A DNA stretch of 64,000 nucleotides from Firmicutes bacterium UBA5201 (GCA_002412775.1 DHVT01000008.1:1-64000); one strand, 5' to 3'. Shown: positions 51,048-60,912, numbered from the stretch's first letter. Program-made: numbers and translations. Notes: generated from the letters alone by a model not told the origin.

Positions 51048-52065
51048 ACTGACCATTTGAAAAGAAATTGAGATACGCGTTGTTTTTATCCAAATAGAGC
51101 ACTGTGTCCGCATCGAATGTTTCTTCATAGGACTTCAATGTTCTCCAGAATTGATAGAATTCAGGATCCTTTGTAAATCCACTTGCATAAACTTCCAGAG
51201 CAGTCGCGTCTGCCTCACCACGAATGGTTTCAGATTCTTCGATGGCATTTGCTTTTATTTGTGCCACATTTCTATCGGTGTCAGCTACTGTGTTTTGGTA
51301 GATTTCAAGTCCTTCTGAACGGATTTGCTGTGCGATGGCTTCACGCTCTGCAACCATTTTTTTATAGGTGGACTCAATATTGGATGGCGGTAAAATCGTT
51401 CTGTAGATGTCAATGTCCACGAGCATGATGCCCTGTGTGGCCAAATTCACGTTGAGTTCATCCTTTGCTTGTGCCAAGACACTTTCCAGATTTTCTTTGT
51501 TGGCTAAAAACTGTATGCTCATCAAACTGTTGATTTTTTCAATGACCACAGCATATGTGATCTCATCGATTTTTGAATTCGCTCTCGTTACAGTTCCAAG
51601 TGAGGTTCTGAATACGCCTGGATGGATGATTTTCCACTGGGCATACATGTTGATTTCATACTTGATCTTATCTTGCGTGTTGATTTTAGCCGTGTTGGAT
51701 ACATAAGTGATGATTTTGCTTGTGTCTTTTTCGACAGTGGTTATGAACGGAATCTTGAATTTTAATCCTTTTGTGGTATCCACTTGGACATTTTTGAATC
51801 TTGGATCGCGTTCATTTTGAAGTTTTGCCTCAATGTTGGTGGCATCCACGACGATTTTTTTGATCTCGCCCAACTCCCTGACCGTGGCCACTTCGTCTTC
51901 TTTCACGATATAAAATGAATTGCTGAGCAAAATGCCGATGATGACGGCTATGAATAAAAGTCCGACAAAACGCATGTTCTTCTTGATTTCAGTTTTTGCT
52001 TGGTTATAATTTTGCTCAAATGCCTCCTTGGCATCTTGTCTGTTTTCGCCTTGATTGATATTCAT
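51046..52065 (-). CDS. hflC: HflC-like SPFH/stomatin protein
   Basis: A 339-residue membrane-anchored SPFH-domain protein: one membrane helix near residues 33-50 (VGLLFIAVIIGILLSNSFYI), then the band-7 domain (EDEVATVRELGEIKKIVVDA) and a C-terminal coiled coil rich in Glu/Ala (ADTDRNVAQIKANAIEESET). HflC with HflK forms a ring around the FtsH protease and modulates it. The start is ATG 52065 with GGAGG, just past the hflK stop; a longer frame inside hflK is not real. The operon is hflK-hflC on the minus strand. Confidence 0.88.
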   Translation of the reverse strand: MNINQGENRQDAKEAFEQNYNQAKTEIKKNMRFVGLLFIAVIIGILLSNSFYIVKEDEVATVRELGEIKKIVVDATNIEAKLQNERDPRFKNVQVDTTKGLKFKIPFITTVEKDTSKIITYVSNTAKINTQDKIKYEINMYAQWKIIHPGVFRTSLGTVTRANSKIDEITYAVVIEKINSLMSIQFLANKENLESVLAQAKDELNVNLATQGIMLVDIDIYRTILPPSNIESTYKKMVAEREAIAQQIRSEGLEIYQNTVADTDRNVAQIKANAIEESETIRGEADATALEVYASGFTKDPEFYQFWRTLKSYEETFDADTVLYLDKNNAYLNFFSNGQ

Positions 52066-52066
52066 A

Positions 52067-53002
52067 TTATTGACCTCCTTTGATGTCGAGTGGCAAGAAT
52101 TTAAGGACATCATTACCGTTCAGGTCGATAATGTACTTATCCTTGGCGACGGAAAGGATTTTTTCCATGGTTTCAATATAGAGTCTTGTTTTTGTGACTT
52201 CTTGTGAAAGGACGTATTTTTCATAAACCTGATTGAAGTTGATGACATCGCCTCTTGCTTGAGCGACTTTTTCAGCCTTATAGGATTCAGCCTGTTGAAT
52301 CATCTGATAGGCTTCAGCTCTTGCCTTAGGCAACATTTCGTTGGAATACTTTTCGGCTTGGGATCTGTAAGAATCCTTTTCATTGCTTGCGATATTGACA
52401 TCGTCATAAGCATACTGGACATCTCCAGGTAAAAGTACGTCTGTCAATCTGACTTCGGCGATTGAGATTCCAAGGTCATACGCAGCGAGTTTTCTGCTGA
52501 GATCGGGGATGATTTCCTTTGCGATGCTGTCTTTGTTGATGAGCGCATTGTCCAAATCCTGGTTTTGGATGTTGCTTCTTAAAACGCTTTCAAAAGCCAG
52601 GCGGATGGTGCCTTCCTGGTCGTCTACGTTGTAGATGTAAGCTGCAGGGTCTGTGATTCTGAACTGGATGACCGCACCGATGTTGATCAGATAAGATCCG
52701 CTGGTCAGTACGATGGCTTCACTTTCCACATCTTGGTAGGTTGCCGCTTGAGATGTAGTTGGGGCTGTTTTGGGGCGATAGCCATACTGTAGTGAGATGA
52801 TCTCATTTGTGTTCACTATGAAGATCTCGTCCACGAAAGGCACTTTGAAGTGCAAACCGGCTTCGGTGTTGACGCGGTGCAATTTTCCGAATCTTTCAAT
52901 GACTGCTTCCTCGGCATTATCAAGCGTGTAATAACTGCTCATGACTGCGGCAGCTAAAATGATGACAATAGGGATCAGCAGTAGGATTTTCTTTGATTTC
53001 AT
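52067..53002 (-). CDS. hflK: HflK-like SPFH/stomatin protein
   Basis: A 311-residue SPFH protein with an N-terminal membrane helix (ILLLIPIVIILAAAVMSSYY) and a band-7 domain (DNAEEAVIERFGKLHRVNTE, GLHFKVPFVDEIF), then LTDVLLPGDVQYAYDDV and a helical tail (ARAEAYQMIQQAESYKAEKV). It lacks the Gly/Gln-rich N-terminus of proteobacterial HflK, as usual in Firmicutes. It is the first gene of the hflK-hflC pair, with a promoter at 53051-53079. Confidence 0.88.
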   Translation of the reverse strand: MKSKKILLLIPIVIILAAAVMSSYYTLDNAEEAVIERFGKLHRVNTEAGLHFKVPFVDEIFIVNTNEIISLQYGYRPKTAPTTSQAATYQDVESEAIVLTSGSYLINIGAVIQFRITDPAAYIYNVDDQEGTIRLAFESVLRSNIQNQDLDNALINKDSIAKEIIPDLSRKLAAYDLGISIAEVRLTDVLLPGDVQYAYDDVNIASNEKDSYRSQAEKYSNEMLPKARAEAYQMIQQAESYKAEKVAQARGDVINFNQVYEKYVLSQEVTKTRLYIETMEKILSVAKDKYIIDLNGNDVLKFLPLDIKGGQ

Positions 53003-53050
53003 GTTTTACCCTCCTGTTTGTCTGGTTGTCCATTCAATGTTTCTATTAAT

Positions 53051-53079
53051 ATAATATGCTTTTAAGGCTAAAAATACAA
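53051..53079 (-). promoter_or_regulatory. Promoter of hflK-hflC
   Basis: On the minus strand TTGTAT (53079-53074), a 17-base spacer and TATTAT (53056-53051), about 50 bases before the hflK start. Confidence 0.5.
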
Positions 53080-53157
53080 CTTAACATTTGATTAAAAAAA
53101 ACGTAGAATAGATGTGAGAGCATTAAATAAGTATTAAATACTTCGATTGGAGCAAAA

Positions 53158-53988
53158 ATGATGCTGAAAAACATGTTGCAGTATATTCAAAAACTACAAA
53201 ACAGGATCAAAAAGCACCAAATCGCCGCTTACAGCGGGCAAATGGCGTATTTTTTCATGCTTTCCATTTTTCCATTGATGATTTTCGTCTTTACAATCAT
53301 CTCAAAACTCAATTTGAATTTCGAGTTTGCCTATGACGCTTTTCAGAACTTTCTACCACCAAACATAAGCAGTCTGTTAACGGATTTTATTGAAAACACA
53401 ATTTATGTGGAAGGTAACGCTGTATTGTCCATTTCGGGTATTGTGACGCTCTATTCGGCATCCAGGGCGGTGAGTGCGCTTCAAAGGGCAATCAACACTG
53501 CATACGGTATTGAGGGAAAGGGCAATTTCGTGCTCAATAAGTTGTCAGGCATGATGTTCACACTCATGTTCGTCGCATTGATCATACTTTCTGTGACGAT
53601 ACCGAATATCGGGAGCAGAATAGCGGCATGGATGACCGATTTTTTCAATTTTACGATCGACCAGTACTGGATCACATTGTTTTATTGGATCAGAAATCTG
53701 ATATTGCCCGCTGTGTATATCCTGGTTTTCGGATCGATTTATACAGTATTGCCCAATAAGAAAATGCACCTGGAGGAAACCTATAAAGGCTCGATATTCG
53801 CTATCACCGGTTCGCTGATCACCAACTGGATATTTTCAACAGTTGTTGTGAAATTGACCGATTATTCAATATTATACGGATCGTTGTCTGCCATCATCGC
53901 GTTCATGATCTGGCTCTATGCACTAGGCACCATCATAATGATTGGCGCTGAAATCAACGCTATTGAAATTGAGGACATAAAAAAATAG
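53158..53988 (+). CDS. YihY/BrkB family membrane protein
   Basis: A 276-residue protein with about six membrane helices, of the YihY/virulence factor BrkB family (once mislabelled RNase BN). Family marks are AAYSGQMAYFFMLSIFPLMI near the N-terminus, GIVTLYSASRAVSALQRAIN, VLPNKKMHLEETYKGSIFA and, at the end, LYGSLSAIIAFMIWLYALGT with IIMIGAEINA. The function of the family is not settled; envelope transport is often proposed. It is monocistronic with a terminator at 53981. An AAGTAT/ATACTT inverted repeat (53129-53143) lies just before its ribosome site. Confidence 0.85.
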   Translation: MMLKNMLQYIQKLQNRIKKHQIAAYSGQMAYFFMLSIFPLMIFVFTIISKLNLNFEFAYDAFQNFLPPNISSLLTDFIENTIYVEGNAVLSISGIVTLYSASRAVSALQRAINTAYGIEGKGNFVLNKLSGMMFTLMFVALIILSVTIPNIGSRIAAWMTDFFNFTIDQYWITLFYWIRNLILPAVYILVFGSIYTVLPNKKMHLEETYKGSIFAITGSLITNWIFSTVVVKLTDYSILYGSLSAIIAFMIWLYALGTIIMIGAEINAIEIEDIKK

Positions 53989-54010
53989 AGGTTTGTCCTC
54001 TATTTTTTTT
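53981..54010. terminator. Bidirectional terminator after the BrkB gene
   Basis: AAAAATAGAGG (53981-53991)/CCTCTATTTTT (53997-54007) with a 5-base loop and T-run, overlapping the BrkB stop codon and facing the minus-strand gene at 54015. Confidence 0.8.
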
Positions 54011-54014
54011 GTGT

Positions 54015-54632
54015 TCAGGTTCTGTAATCGATGATCTGCCCTTCTGATTCAGTGCCGTGCAATATATGCTCAATTTTGTAATGAATTGCTGAAAGTCGGT
54101 CAATCAGACCGGTTTGAGGGGCAAAAAGAAATGTGAATATCTCCGGATTGTCTATGAGCTCTACGAGAAAGTGTTTTCTGTCCAGGTAGAGAACTTCCTT
54201 TTCGTAGTGAATACCGATGGCCTTCAGGGCATCCATAAAGTCATTCAAGATACTCTCCACCAAAAATTTGAAGTGTGTTCCATATCTTTGGTCGCAGTCT
54301 TTGGATTGTCCCACAAGGAAATTGATGCCTGATACCATGCTGCTCGCACCCTTGAATACTTCATTCTTATGTGCCTTATAATATTGAGCGGCAGATTGCT
54401 TCTGGTCTTCATGAGTGGACAATCGATTGTAGGATGCCATCAGATTGTGGACTCCAGAGTAGAATGTATCTATGATGTATCGCTCATTTCCGGATCGGTG
54501 GTCGGGGTTGTTATGTACTTCTCCTTTGCCGTAGACGTGTTTGACTGGCTCGATGTTTGCCGCTGATTTCACCTTGCTGGACGAGACGTTTCTATAATTG
54601 CTGACAGTTGGAGATTTGGATATGTTGGCCAT
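54015..54632 (-). CDS. Hypothetical protein with FliD C-terminal-like segment
   Basis: I do not recognise this 205-residue protein with confidence. The N-terminal 50 residues are polar and low in complexity (ISKSPTVSNYRNVSSSKVKS). The C-terminal part reads MDALKAIGIHYEKEVLYLDR, then LVELIDNPEIFTFLFAP and GLIDRLSAIHYKIEHIL. That order (a short hairpin, an acidic Leu segment, a LF motif and a Gly-Leu helix) recalls the C-terminus of the flagellar cap protein FliD. No signal peptide or membrane helix is seen. It is monocistronic on the minus strand. A flagellar-type secretion or assembly link is inference only. Confidence 0.5.
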   Translation of the reverse strand: MANISKSPTVSNYRNVSSSKVKSAANIEPVKHVYGKGEVHNNPDHRSGNERYIIDTFYSGVHNLMASYNRLSTHEDQKQSAAQYYKAHKNEVFKGASSMVSGINFLVGQSKDCDQRYGTHFKFLVESILNDFMDALKAIGIHYEKEVLYLDRKHFLVELIDNPEIFTFLFAPQTGLIDRLSAIHYKIEHILHGTESEGQIIDYRT

Positions 54633-54695
54633 TCTCTTTCCCCCCTTTCTCTATTATGTATATCGGCAGAAACACCTTAAATATTTAGTATGGAA

Positions 54696-54724
54696 TTGTA
54701 TTCAATCCTGCATTATGGGATAAT
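54696..54724 (+). promoter_or_regulatory. Promoter of the HD-NadD-PRTase operon
   Basis: TTGTAT (54696-54701), a 17-base spacer and GATAAT (54719-54724) with TGG extension at 54716-54718, about 33 bases before the ATG at 54757. Confidence 0.55.
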
Positions 54725-54756
54725 ATGATTATTGAAGTCAAAGAAGAGGTGAGTGT

Positions 54757-57700
54757 ATGATCGATCAGGTTTTCCGTCAAATTGCCAAAGAATTGCTCAA
54801 CAGAAATTTCATAAGAAAATTCGGAATAGAACGAAAAATCGTTTCGGATGTCATATCAACGACCAAGTTCAAAGATCAGATAGAGCATATGCTGGTAAAC
54901 GAAAAATATGACAGTAAAGATGTCTATGAACTGATGGTCGATCTAATCGATATTTACCCAGTCAAAAGCAAACCTGACAACTGGCTTGATTATTTCTATT
55001 TCTATAGTTTGGATTTTTCTTTCCCCGATGCTGTAACAATCAGTCTAGGCACTGAATGCAACAAAGTGGCGGAGATGTATCTACGCGTCTTGAAGATATT
55101 TTCTGAAATCCAAAAAAGGTCAAATGATGGCACGTGGCAAAGCAAGTACGCGCTGAGTCTATTGACCCAAGATGAGGTGGATGCACTTGAAGATCCCCAG
55201 GAATTCAATGTGTTTCAAAGGTCATTCAACCATGAGTATGTCTATGAGATGATGAAAATGAACCAGGATGTCATTGGGTATACGACACTGGACCATATTT
55301 GTGGTGTTCATCATATCGCCATGAAGATTGCCCGACAACTCAAATGTCTAGGGTTTCCAATTGACCTTGGCAGAGTTTCAGGTGCGGCCGCCGGTCATGA
55401 TATCGGTAAATTCGGATGCAAACCGGACGAAGCAAGTCGAGTCGCCTATTACCATTATCATTATACCGGTGAGTGGTTTGAAAAAAGAAAGATCGTCTAC
55501 ATCAGAAACGTCGCTATCAATCATTCCACGTGGGATTTGGAACTTGAAGCGCTTCCAATTGAATCTCTTATTTTGATCTACAGTGATTTTAGGGTGAAAG
55601 CGGAATTCATGGACGGCAAGTCCTATATGAAGATCTATACCCTTCACGATTCCTTCAAAGTCATCTTGAATAAACTGGACAATCTGGACGCAGCAAAGGA
55701 AGACCGATACAATAAGGTTTATAGCAAACTCCTGGATTTTGAAAATTTCCTGATGGATCTTGGCATAAATACCGAACCTGATGAGGGGGAGGATTTGGCA
55801 AAAGGGTCGACCATAAAAAGAAAATACTTTTCACTCATGCAAGGGCCCGAAATCACGAAGAATGTCGTTTTTTCATCCATTCAACACAATATTGAGCTGT
55901 TGTACCGTTTCAGGGATGAGGCATCACTGAACAAACTTCTCGAGCCTGTGCGATCGAGTAGGGACATGACGAGTTTGAGAGGCTATCTTGCCATTTTGGA
56001 AGAGTATTACAATTATCTGACTCAAAAACAAAAACAGATTGTCATCGGTTTTCTATATGAAAAACTGTCATTGCCTCAAGAGGATATCAGAAAGCAGTGC
56101 GCTGAACTCATTGGCACCATAGTGGCATCATACGATGAGGTCATAAGGAAAGAAATTCCAAAGAGTGCTGTCATCAACCACAACTCGATAGATACTCTGG
56201 GAATGTTCGATTATTACATCGATAAGTTCATGAGTCCGGAAACAAAAGTCATCGATCGTCACAAAAAATATATAAGCTATAGTGTCCGAGATATGATCTC
56301 ATCTTATTTTGAACATCTTGAGGGCACTGAAAAAAGACTTCAGAGCATAGAATGCATCGTCAATTATTTTATGCGTTATAGCCATGACGAACAGATTCGC
56401 TTTTATTTGATCAAAGCTGCAAGGGTGTTGCCATTCAATGAATTTAACGATGAACAGCGATTCAAGATACTCAATTTCGTTTCAAATTTGTTGACCAATG
56501 AAGATTTCAAACTGAGATTGCGTGCATACAATCTGATTTATTCCATTCTGCCGTATGCGGATGAGGCTTTGATCGTGCAAACGGGCATCAGAAGGGTAGT
56601 ATCAGTGGACAATCCCTCCACAGGTGATCCCGCTGAAAACTACGCTCGCTTGAAATTGGCTGAAAATCTCAAAATGGATCAAGGCACAATCGATTATCTC
56701 AAAGCCATTTGCATAGATGATTTGCAATACACATCCAATATCTTTTTAAGCAATCTCAAATCTGCGACACTGGATGTGGCCAAAAGATTTCAAATAGAAC
56801 TTTTGATGCGAAACACATTGTTATATGATTATGACAATAGCTTCTACATGGCGATGCACCTTTGCAATCTCCTCAAGGTAAGTGCGCTTGAATCGGTTCG
56901 GAATACGGCGGGGAGAATGCTGCTTCACATCATTCCACATTTGAATTATGAACAGAAAAACGATATTGCGGTCGAGTTGATCAGAGCGCTTGAAATGGAA
57001 AGTTTCGAGTTCACAAAATATATCCCCCCATATTTGGGTAAAATCATTTTGCATGTGAAACCAAAGGAACTGGATGAAATCATTGAAAGTTTTGAAAAGA
57101 AGATGAGTACGAACAACGAAAAACTCATCTCATTGATTGTCAAAACAGTCGGTTATGCAGTCACACGTTATGCGGATTATAGATATGCTTTCAAAGAACG
57201 TGTCGATTCCCATGAAAATCGTATCCTCAGATTGTATGGGGTATTGTTCAATGGATTCGTACACAGCTCCAGTTTTGTCAATCAGACCGCTTTCAGCGTG
57301 GTGGCAAAAGACGTATATTCCGATTTGGTTTTGAATCTTAAGAAAAAGGAGTATCTATACAAACTCACCATTAAAAAAGTCATGTCCTTGATGGTCAATA
57401 CCGACGAGGCCAACGACCTGATTTTTTACAACAATTCCGCATCACTAAAATATATCTACAATTTCATTTCCGAATTCAGGCATGATTTCGGAGAAATACC
57501 ATTAAAGCCCAACAAAAGAATCGCATTTTTCCCTGGTGCATTCGACCCTTTCACTTTGAGTCACAAGCAAATCGCAAATGACATCAAAAAACGGGGATTT
57601 GAGGTTTTGCTTTACGTGGATGAGTTTTCATGGTCCAAACGTACCCAGCCGAATCTTATTAGACGCAGCATCATCAAGCGTTCCATAGCAAGTGAAATCG

Positions 57701-59634
57701 ATGTTTTTCCTTTCCCGCGTGACGTCACCGTCAATATTGCCAACGACAAGGATTTGAGACGATTGAAAAAGTTGTTTCCTGAATCCGAAGTGTTTTTGGT
57801 GGTTGGTACGGATGTTGTCATGAACGCTTCCGCTTACAACAAAGAGGATCTCGGATTTTTAGGTGAGATCCCGCATCTGATTTATGAGCGGGGTGGACTC
57901 GATCCGTCTTCTGCGGAAACTGAAATGTTGAATTCAAAAATCAAAAGATTGCATCCCCATACAATGAAATTCACTTTGCCTAAGGCGTTTGAGGCGATCA
58001 GCTCTACTCTAATCAGGGATTATATTGATGAAAACAGAGATATTTCAACGCTTATAGAGCCCTTGGCACAAAATTTCATCTACGAGAAAGGCTTGTACCA
58101 AAGAGAGCCTATGTTCAAGAGCATGATGACGACGAAATCGTTGTCCCTTGAAATTGTGGATGAGCTTTCAGATGCATTCAAGAAAGAGATCCAAAGTGTG
58201 TTCGGCAGTGAGTTCCAGAGCGGCATGGAAAAGCTTTATTCTCAAGATCGTTTGAAGGTTTTGGTTTTAAGAAATCTGGAAAAAAACAAAGAGATTATCG
58301 CAATTTCAATATTCCATTGGTTGAGAGCCACGGATATCCATTATGAATTTGTGGATCCGGCCATCTTAAGATACGTCAGAAACAATTCTGTCGGTCGGAT
58401 ACTTGTCATTGATGGCATATTCAAAAGGAAAATAACCGACTTTAAGAATCTTGAGCAGATTATGCTGACGGAAACCCTTGCAAACGCATTGTCCCGTGAT
58501 TACACTTATTGCGTTTATAAAGAATCCGTAAGAGACCATATCGGCAAAGAGATGAACGAGGCATTGGTCAATCAAGGATTCATCAATATCACCTCGATAA
58601 AAACGAACGAGATCGCCTATGCTGTGAATATGTCATCACCTTGTACGTTGAACCTCGATATCCATTCACAGTTCAAAGATCCTTACAAAACGTTGCCTGA
58701 ATTGTCTGCAGTCATGGCAAAATCCAGGGTTAGATTGCAAAAGGCAATGACTGAACTATATCCTGGCAATTTGGTCCTGAGTTTCGACCGTTCGATGATC
58801 TATGAGACATTGATCAAAAAAGTATGCGAAGAAAACAATGTTCCGGCAATGCCGCAAACTCCAAGAGTACTCGGGGATGCCATGTGTGTGCCTTTTGGAG
58901 CTGTATTCAAAAAATGGATACTTCCCAATACGATCACAAAAACACTGCATGCCGAAAAGTATTTCTCCACCGATTTGGCAACACATCAAATCAAGGAATA
59001 TCCATATTATCTCGATATAGAAAATCAAATCAAGATGATCAAGTCCTATGACAAACCGATCATTCTGGTGGATGACCTTTTGAACAAAGGGTATAGACTT
59101 CAGGCGTTGGTCCCGTTTTTCGATAAATATCACGTGAAGGTCCAAAAATTCATAGTGGGCATCATGTCCGGCAGCGGCAAGGAAATTGCCGAGTCGATGA
59201 ACCTCAACGTCGATGCGGCTTATTTCATACCGAAAATCAAAGTATGGTTTTATGAGAGCAAATTGTATCCATTTATTGATGGAGATGCCATTTGGCGCGG
59301 TAGCATACCTGACAGCAATCTGATCAACTCCGTCAACTTGATTCTACCTTATTCATCTGCCGCCTATATAGAAGGGGCCACCAAAGAATCCATTTACAAC
59401 CTTTCTGAAGTGGCACTCACAAATGCAATTGAAATCATGACCGCCGTAGAAACTGTTTATGAAAAAATGAACGACCGTTTGTTGACCATCAACCGTTTGG
59501 GTGAAGTGCTCAATACTCCAAGATATCCTGACAAAGGCAAAAATATATTTTATTCCAACAATATACGCCCGTCAGAGTACATCAAGGATGATCTTGAACA
59601 ACTGAAGAAACTCAAATCATTTTATATTGGATAG
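54757..59634 (+). CDS. Giant multidomain protein: HD hydrolase + helical repeats + NadD-like nucleotidyltransferase + GNAT-like + phosphoribosyltransferase
   Basis: A 1625-residue cytosolic protein in one open frame. An HD domain occupies about residues 170-300 (His185/186, His214-Asp215 in GHDIGKFG, Asp277 in YSDFRVK). A long helical, HEAT-like region spans about 340-900. A nucleotidyltransferase lies at about 920-1115 with FFPGAFDPFTLSH (His936, variant of the TxGH motif) and ISSTLIRDYI, as in NadD. A GNAT-like region follows (about 1125-1290). A phosphoribosyltransferase-like part has the PRPP loop IILVDDLLNKGY (1435-1446). The pairing of NadD-type and PRTase domains suggests making or salvaging a nucleotide or dinucleotide cofactor, with the HD part hydrolysing a related compound. 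Two redox-type genes follow in the operon. Confidence 0.8.
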   Translation: MIDQVFRQIAKELLNRNFIRKFGIERKIVSDVISTTKFKDQIEHMLVNEKYDSKDVYELMVDLIDIYPVKSKPDNWLDYFYFYSLDFSFPDAVTISLGTECNKVAEMYLRVLKIFSEIQKRSNDGTWQSKYALSLLTQDEVDALEDPQEFNVFQRSFNHEYVYEMMKMNQDVIGYTTLDHICGVHHIAMKIARQLKCLGFPIDLGRVSGAAAGHDIGKFGCKPDEASRVAYYHYHYTGEWFEKRKIVYIRNVAINHSTWDLELEALPIESLILIYSDFRVKAEFMDGKSYMKIYTLHDSFKVILNKLDNLDAAKEDRYNKVYSKLLDFENFLMDLGINTEPDEGEDLAKGSTIKRKYFSLMQGPEITKNVVFSSIQHNIELLYRFRDEASLNKLLEPVRSSRDMTSLRGYLAILEEYYNYLTQKQKQIVIGFLYEKLSLPQEDIRKQCAELIGTIVASYDEVIRKEIPKSAVINHNSIDTLGMFDYYIDKFMSPETKVIDRHKKYISYSVRDMISSYFEHLEGTEKRLQSIECIVNYFMRYSHDEQIRFYLIKAARVLPFNEFNDEQRFKILNFVSNLLTNEDFKLRLRAYNLIYSILPYADEALIVQTGIRRVVSVDNPSTGDPAENYARLKLAENLKMDQGTIDYLKAICIDDLQYTSNIFLSNLKSATLDVAKRFQIELLMRNTLLYDYDNSFYMAMHLCNLLKVSALESVRNTAGRMLLHIIPHLNYEQKNDIAVELIRALEMESFEFTKYIPPYLGKIILHVKPKELDEIIESFEKKMSTNNEKLISLIVKTVGYAVTRYADYRYAFKERVDSHENRILRLYGVLFNGFVHSSSFVNQTAFSVVAKDVYSDLVLNLKKKEYLYKLTIKKVMSLMVNTDEANDLIFYNNSASLKYIYNFISEFRHDFGEIPLKPNKRIAFFPGAFDPFTLSHKQIANDIKKRGFEVLLYVDEFSWSKRTQPNLIRRSIIKRSIASEIDVFPFPRDVTVNIANDKDLRRLKKLFPESEVFLVVGTDVVMNASAYNKEDLGFLGEIPHLIYERGGLDPSSAETEMLNSKIKRLHPHTMKFTLPKAFEAISSTLIRDYIDENRDISTLIEPLAQNFIYEKGLYQREPMFKSMMTTKSLSLEIVDELSDAFKKEIQSVFGSEFQSGMEKLYSQDRLKVLVLRNLEKNKEIIAISIFHWLRATDIHYEFVDPAILRYVRNNSVGRILVIDGIFKRKITDFKNLEQIMLTETLANALSRDYTYCVYKESVRDHIGKEMNEALVNQGFINITSIKTNEIAYAVNMSSPCTLNLDIHSQFKDPYKTLPELSAVMAKSRVRLQKAMTELYPGNLVLSFDRSMIYETLIKKVCEENNVPAMPQTPRVLGDAMCVPFGAVFKKWILPNTITKTLHAEKYFSTDLATHQIKEYPYYLDIENQIKMIKSYDKPIILVDDLLNKGYRLQALVPFFDKYHVKVQKFIVGIMSGSGKEIAESMNLNVDAAYFIPKIKVWFYESKLYPFIDGDAIWRGSIPDSNLINSVNLILPYSSAAYIEGATKESIYNLSEVALTNAIEIMTAVETVYEKMNDRLLTINRLGEVLNTPRYPDKGKNIFYSNNIRPSEYIKDDLEQLKKLKSFYIG

Positions 59635-59643
59635 GTGAAAATC

Positions 59644-60912
59644 ATGTATATATACAAAAAAGAAGACTGGCAGTTGATCAGTTACAAGACATTGCCAGGT
59701 TTGGAACAGTTCATTTGTGCATTTGATGAACACTGTGACCACAATGTCATCATATTTCATGCGCCACTGGGCACAACAAAAGCGTGTTTGCATTTCGAAA
59801 GACCGGATTGTGACATGGAGGTCCTGGAAGCGCTTTACACCGAAACAGCGACAGCAGAGGATGAAGTGATTGGCGAACTCATAAAAAATGGAAAAACCAT
59901 CGCTCTAAACATCAATTATCTGATCAGTCGCCACGATTTGCCTGTGGAAGAGATTTGGGACCACATGATCGCTTTTCTTAACGAACAAGTCAATTTTCAC
60001 AAAAGAAGAAAGACCGTGAACCTACTGGGGTTGGGTGATGTTGGAAGTATGTTGACAATAGGGCTCAAACTTCTTGGTGGTGAATGTATAGGCGAAATCG
60101 GGATATTCGATTTAAATGATAATCAAAAATCACGGTGGGAAATGGAATTGAATCAAATCACGACCAATCCCGATATCAGGGTCAAGGCTATAACATACGA
60201 CCAACTTTTCGATGCCGATGTTTTCGTTTTTTGTGCATCCAAATATGTTCCGAAAGTAGGAGAGCAGGTCGAAGATGTCAGGATGATCCAATTCAACGAA
60301 AACTCAAAAATCATCGCCTTATACGCCAAAGAAGCTAGAAAAGCAAATTTCAAAGGCATTTTTGCAGTCGTATCCGATCCGGTCGATCTACTGTGTCTAT
60401 CCGTTTTTGATGCGTCCAATAGGGATGATTCTGGTGAACTGGATTACAGAGGGTTGCTTCCAGAACAGATTAGAGGCTATGGACTTGGTGTCATGGACGG
60501 TAGGGCAAAGTATTATGGCCATCTCATGAACCTTCCATATAAAGAAAAAGGACGCGTTTTTGGGCCTCACGGATCGGCATTGGTTGTATCTGCTGATATT
60601 GAAGCAGAAGATGACGTATTTTCACTTCAATTGACTGAACAGGTCATTCATGCCAATTTGGATGTTCGTGCCCTTGGGTTCAAACCTTATATTGCTCCAG
60701 CGCTTTCATCGGGGGCGCAATCCATTGTATCCACTTTAAGCGGTCAGTGGCATTATAGCGCGACTTTTGTGGGGGGCATTTACTGGGGAACAAGAAACAG
60801 ACTTTCTGATTATGGCACAGAATACGAGCAATTGAGACTAAGTCCGGACTTGCTGGAGCGGATCAAACAGTCCTATCATAACTTGGAGGAAGCATGGGCA
60901 CAATTGAAGTAA
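59644..60912 (+). CDS. Lactate/malate dehydrogenase-like Rossmann protein
   Basis: A 422-residue protein. After an N-terminal domain of about 120 residues that I do not recognise, a Rossmann fold starts with NLLGLGDVGSMLTIGLKLLG (GxGxxG dinucleotide site), followed by IGIFDLND, VFVFCASKYVP and VVSDPVDLLC, the layout of lactate/malate dehydrogenases. The catalytic His of that family is not evident where expected (near FGPHGSALVV is a candidate). ATG 59644 has AGGTG six bases upstream; GTG 59635 overlaps it. It is 9 bases from the giant gene and overlaps the next gene, so all three are one operon. Substrate unknown. Confidence 0.65.
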   Translation: MYIYKKEDWQLISYKTLPGLEQFICAFDEHCDHNVIIFHAPLGTTKACLHFERPDCDMEVLEALYTETATAEDEVIGELIKNGKTIALNINYLISRHDLPVEEIWDHMIAFLNEQVNFHKRRKTVNLLGLGDVGSMLTIGLKLLGGECIGEIGIFDLNDNQKSRWEMELNQITTNPDIRVKAITYDQLFDADVFVFCASKYVPKVGEQVEDVRMIQFNENSKIIALYAKEARKANFKGIFAVVSDPVDLLCLSVFDASNRDDSGELDYRGLLPEQIRGYGLGVMDGRAKYYGHLMNLPYKEKGRVFGPHGSALVVSADIEAEDDVFSLQLTEQVIHANLDVRALGFKPYIAPALSSGAQSIVSTLSGQWHYSATFVGGIYWGTRNRLSDYGTEYEQLRLSPDLLERIKQSYHNLEEAWAQLK

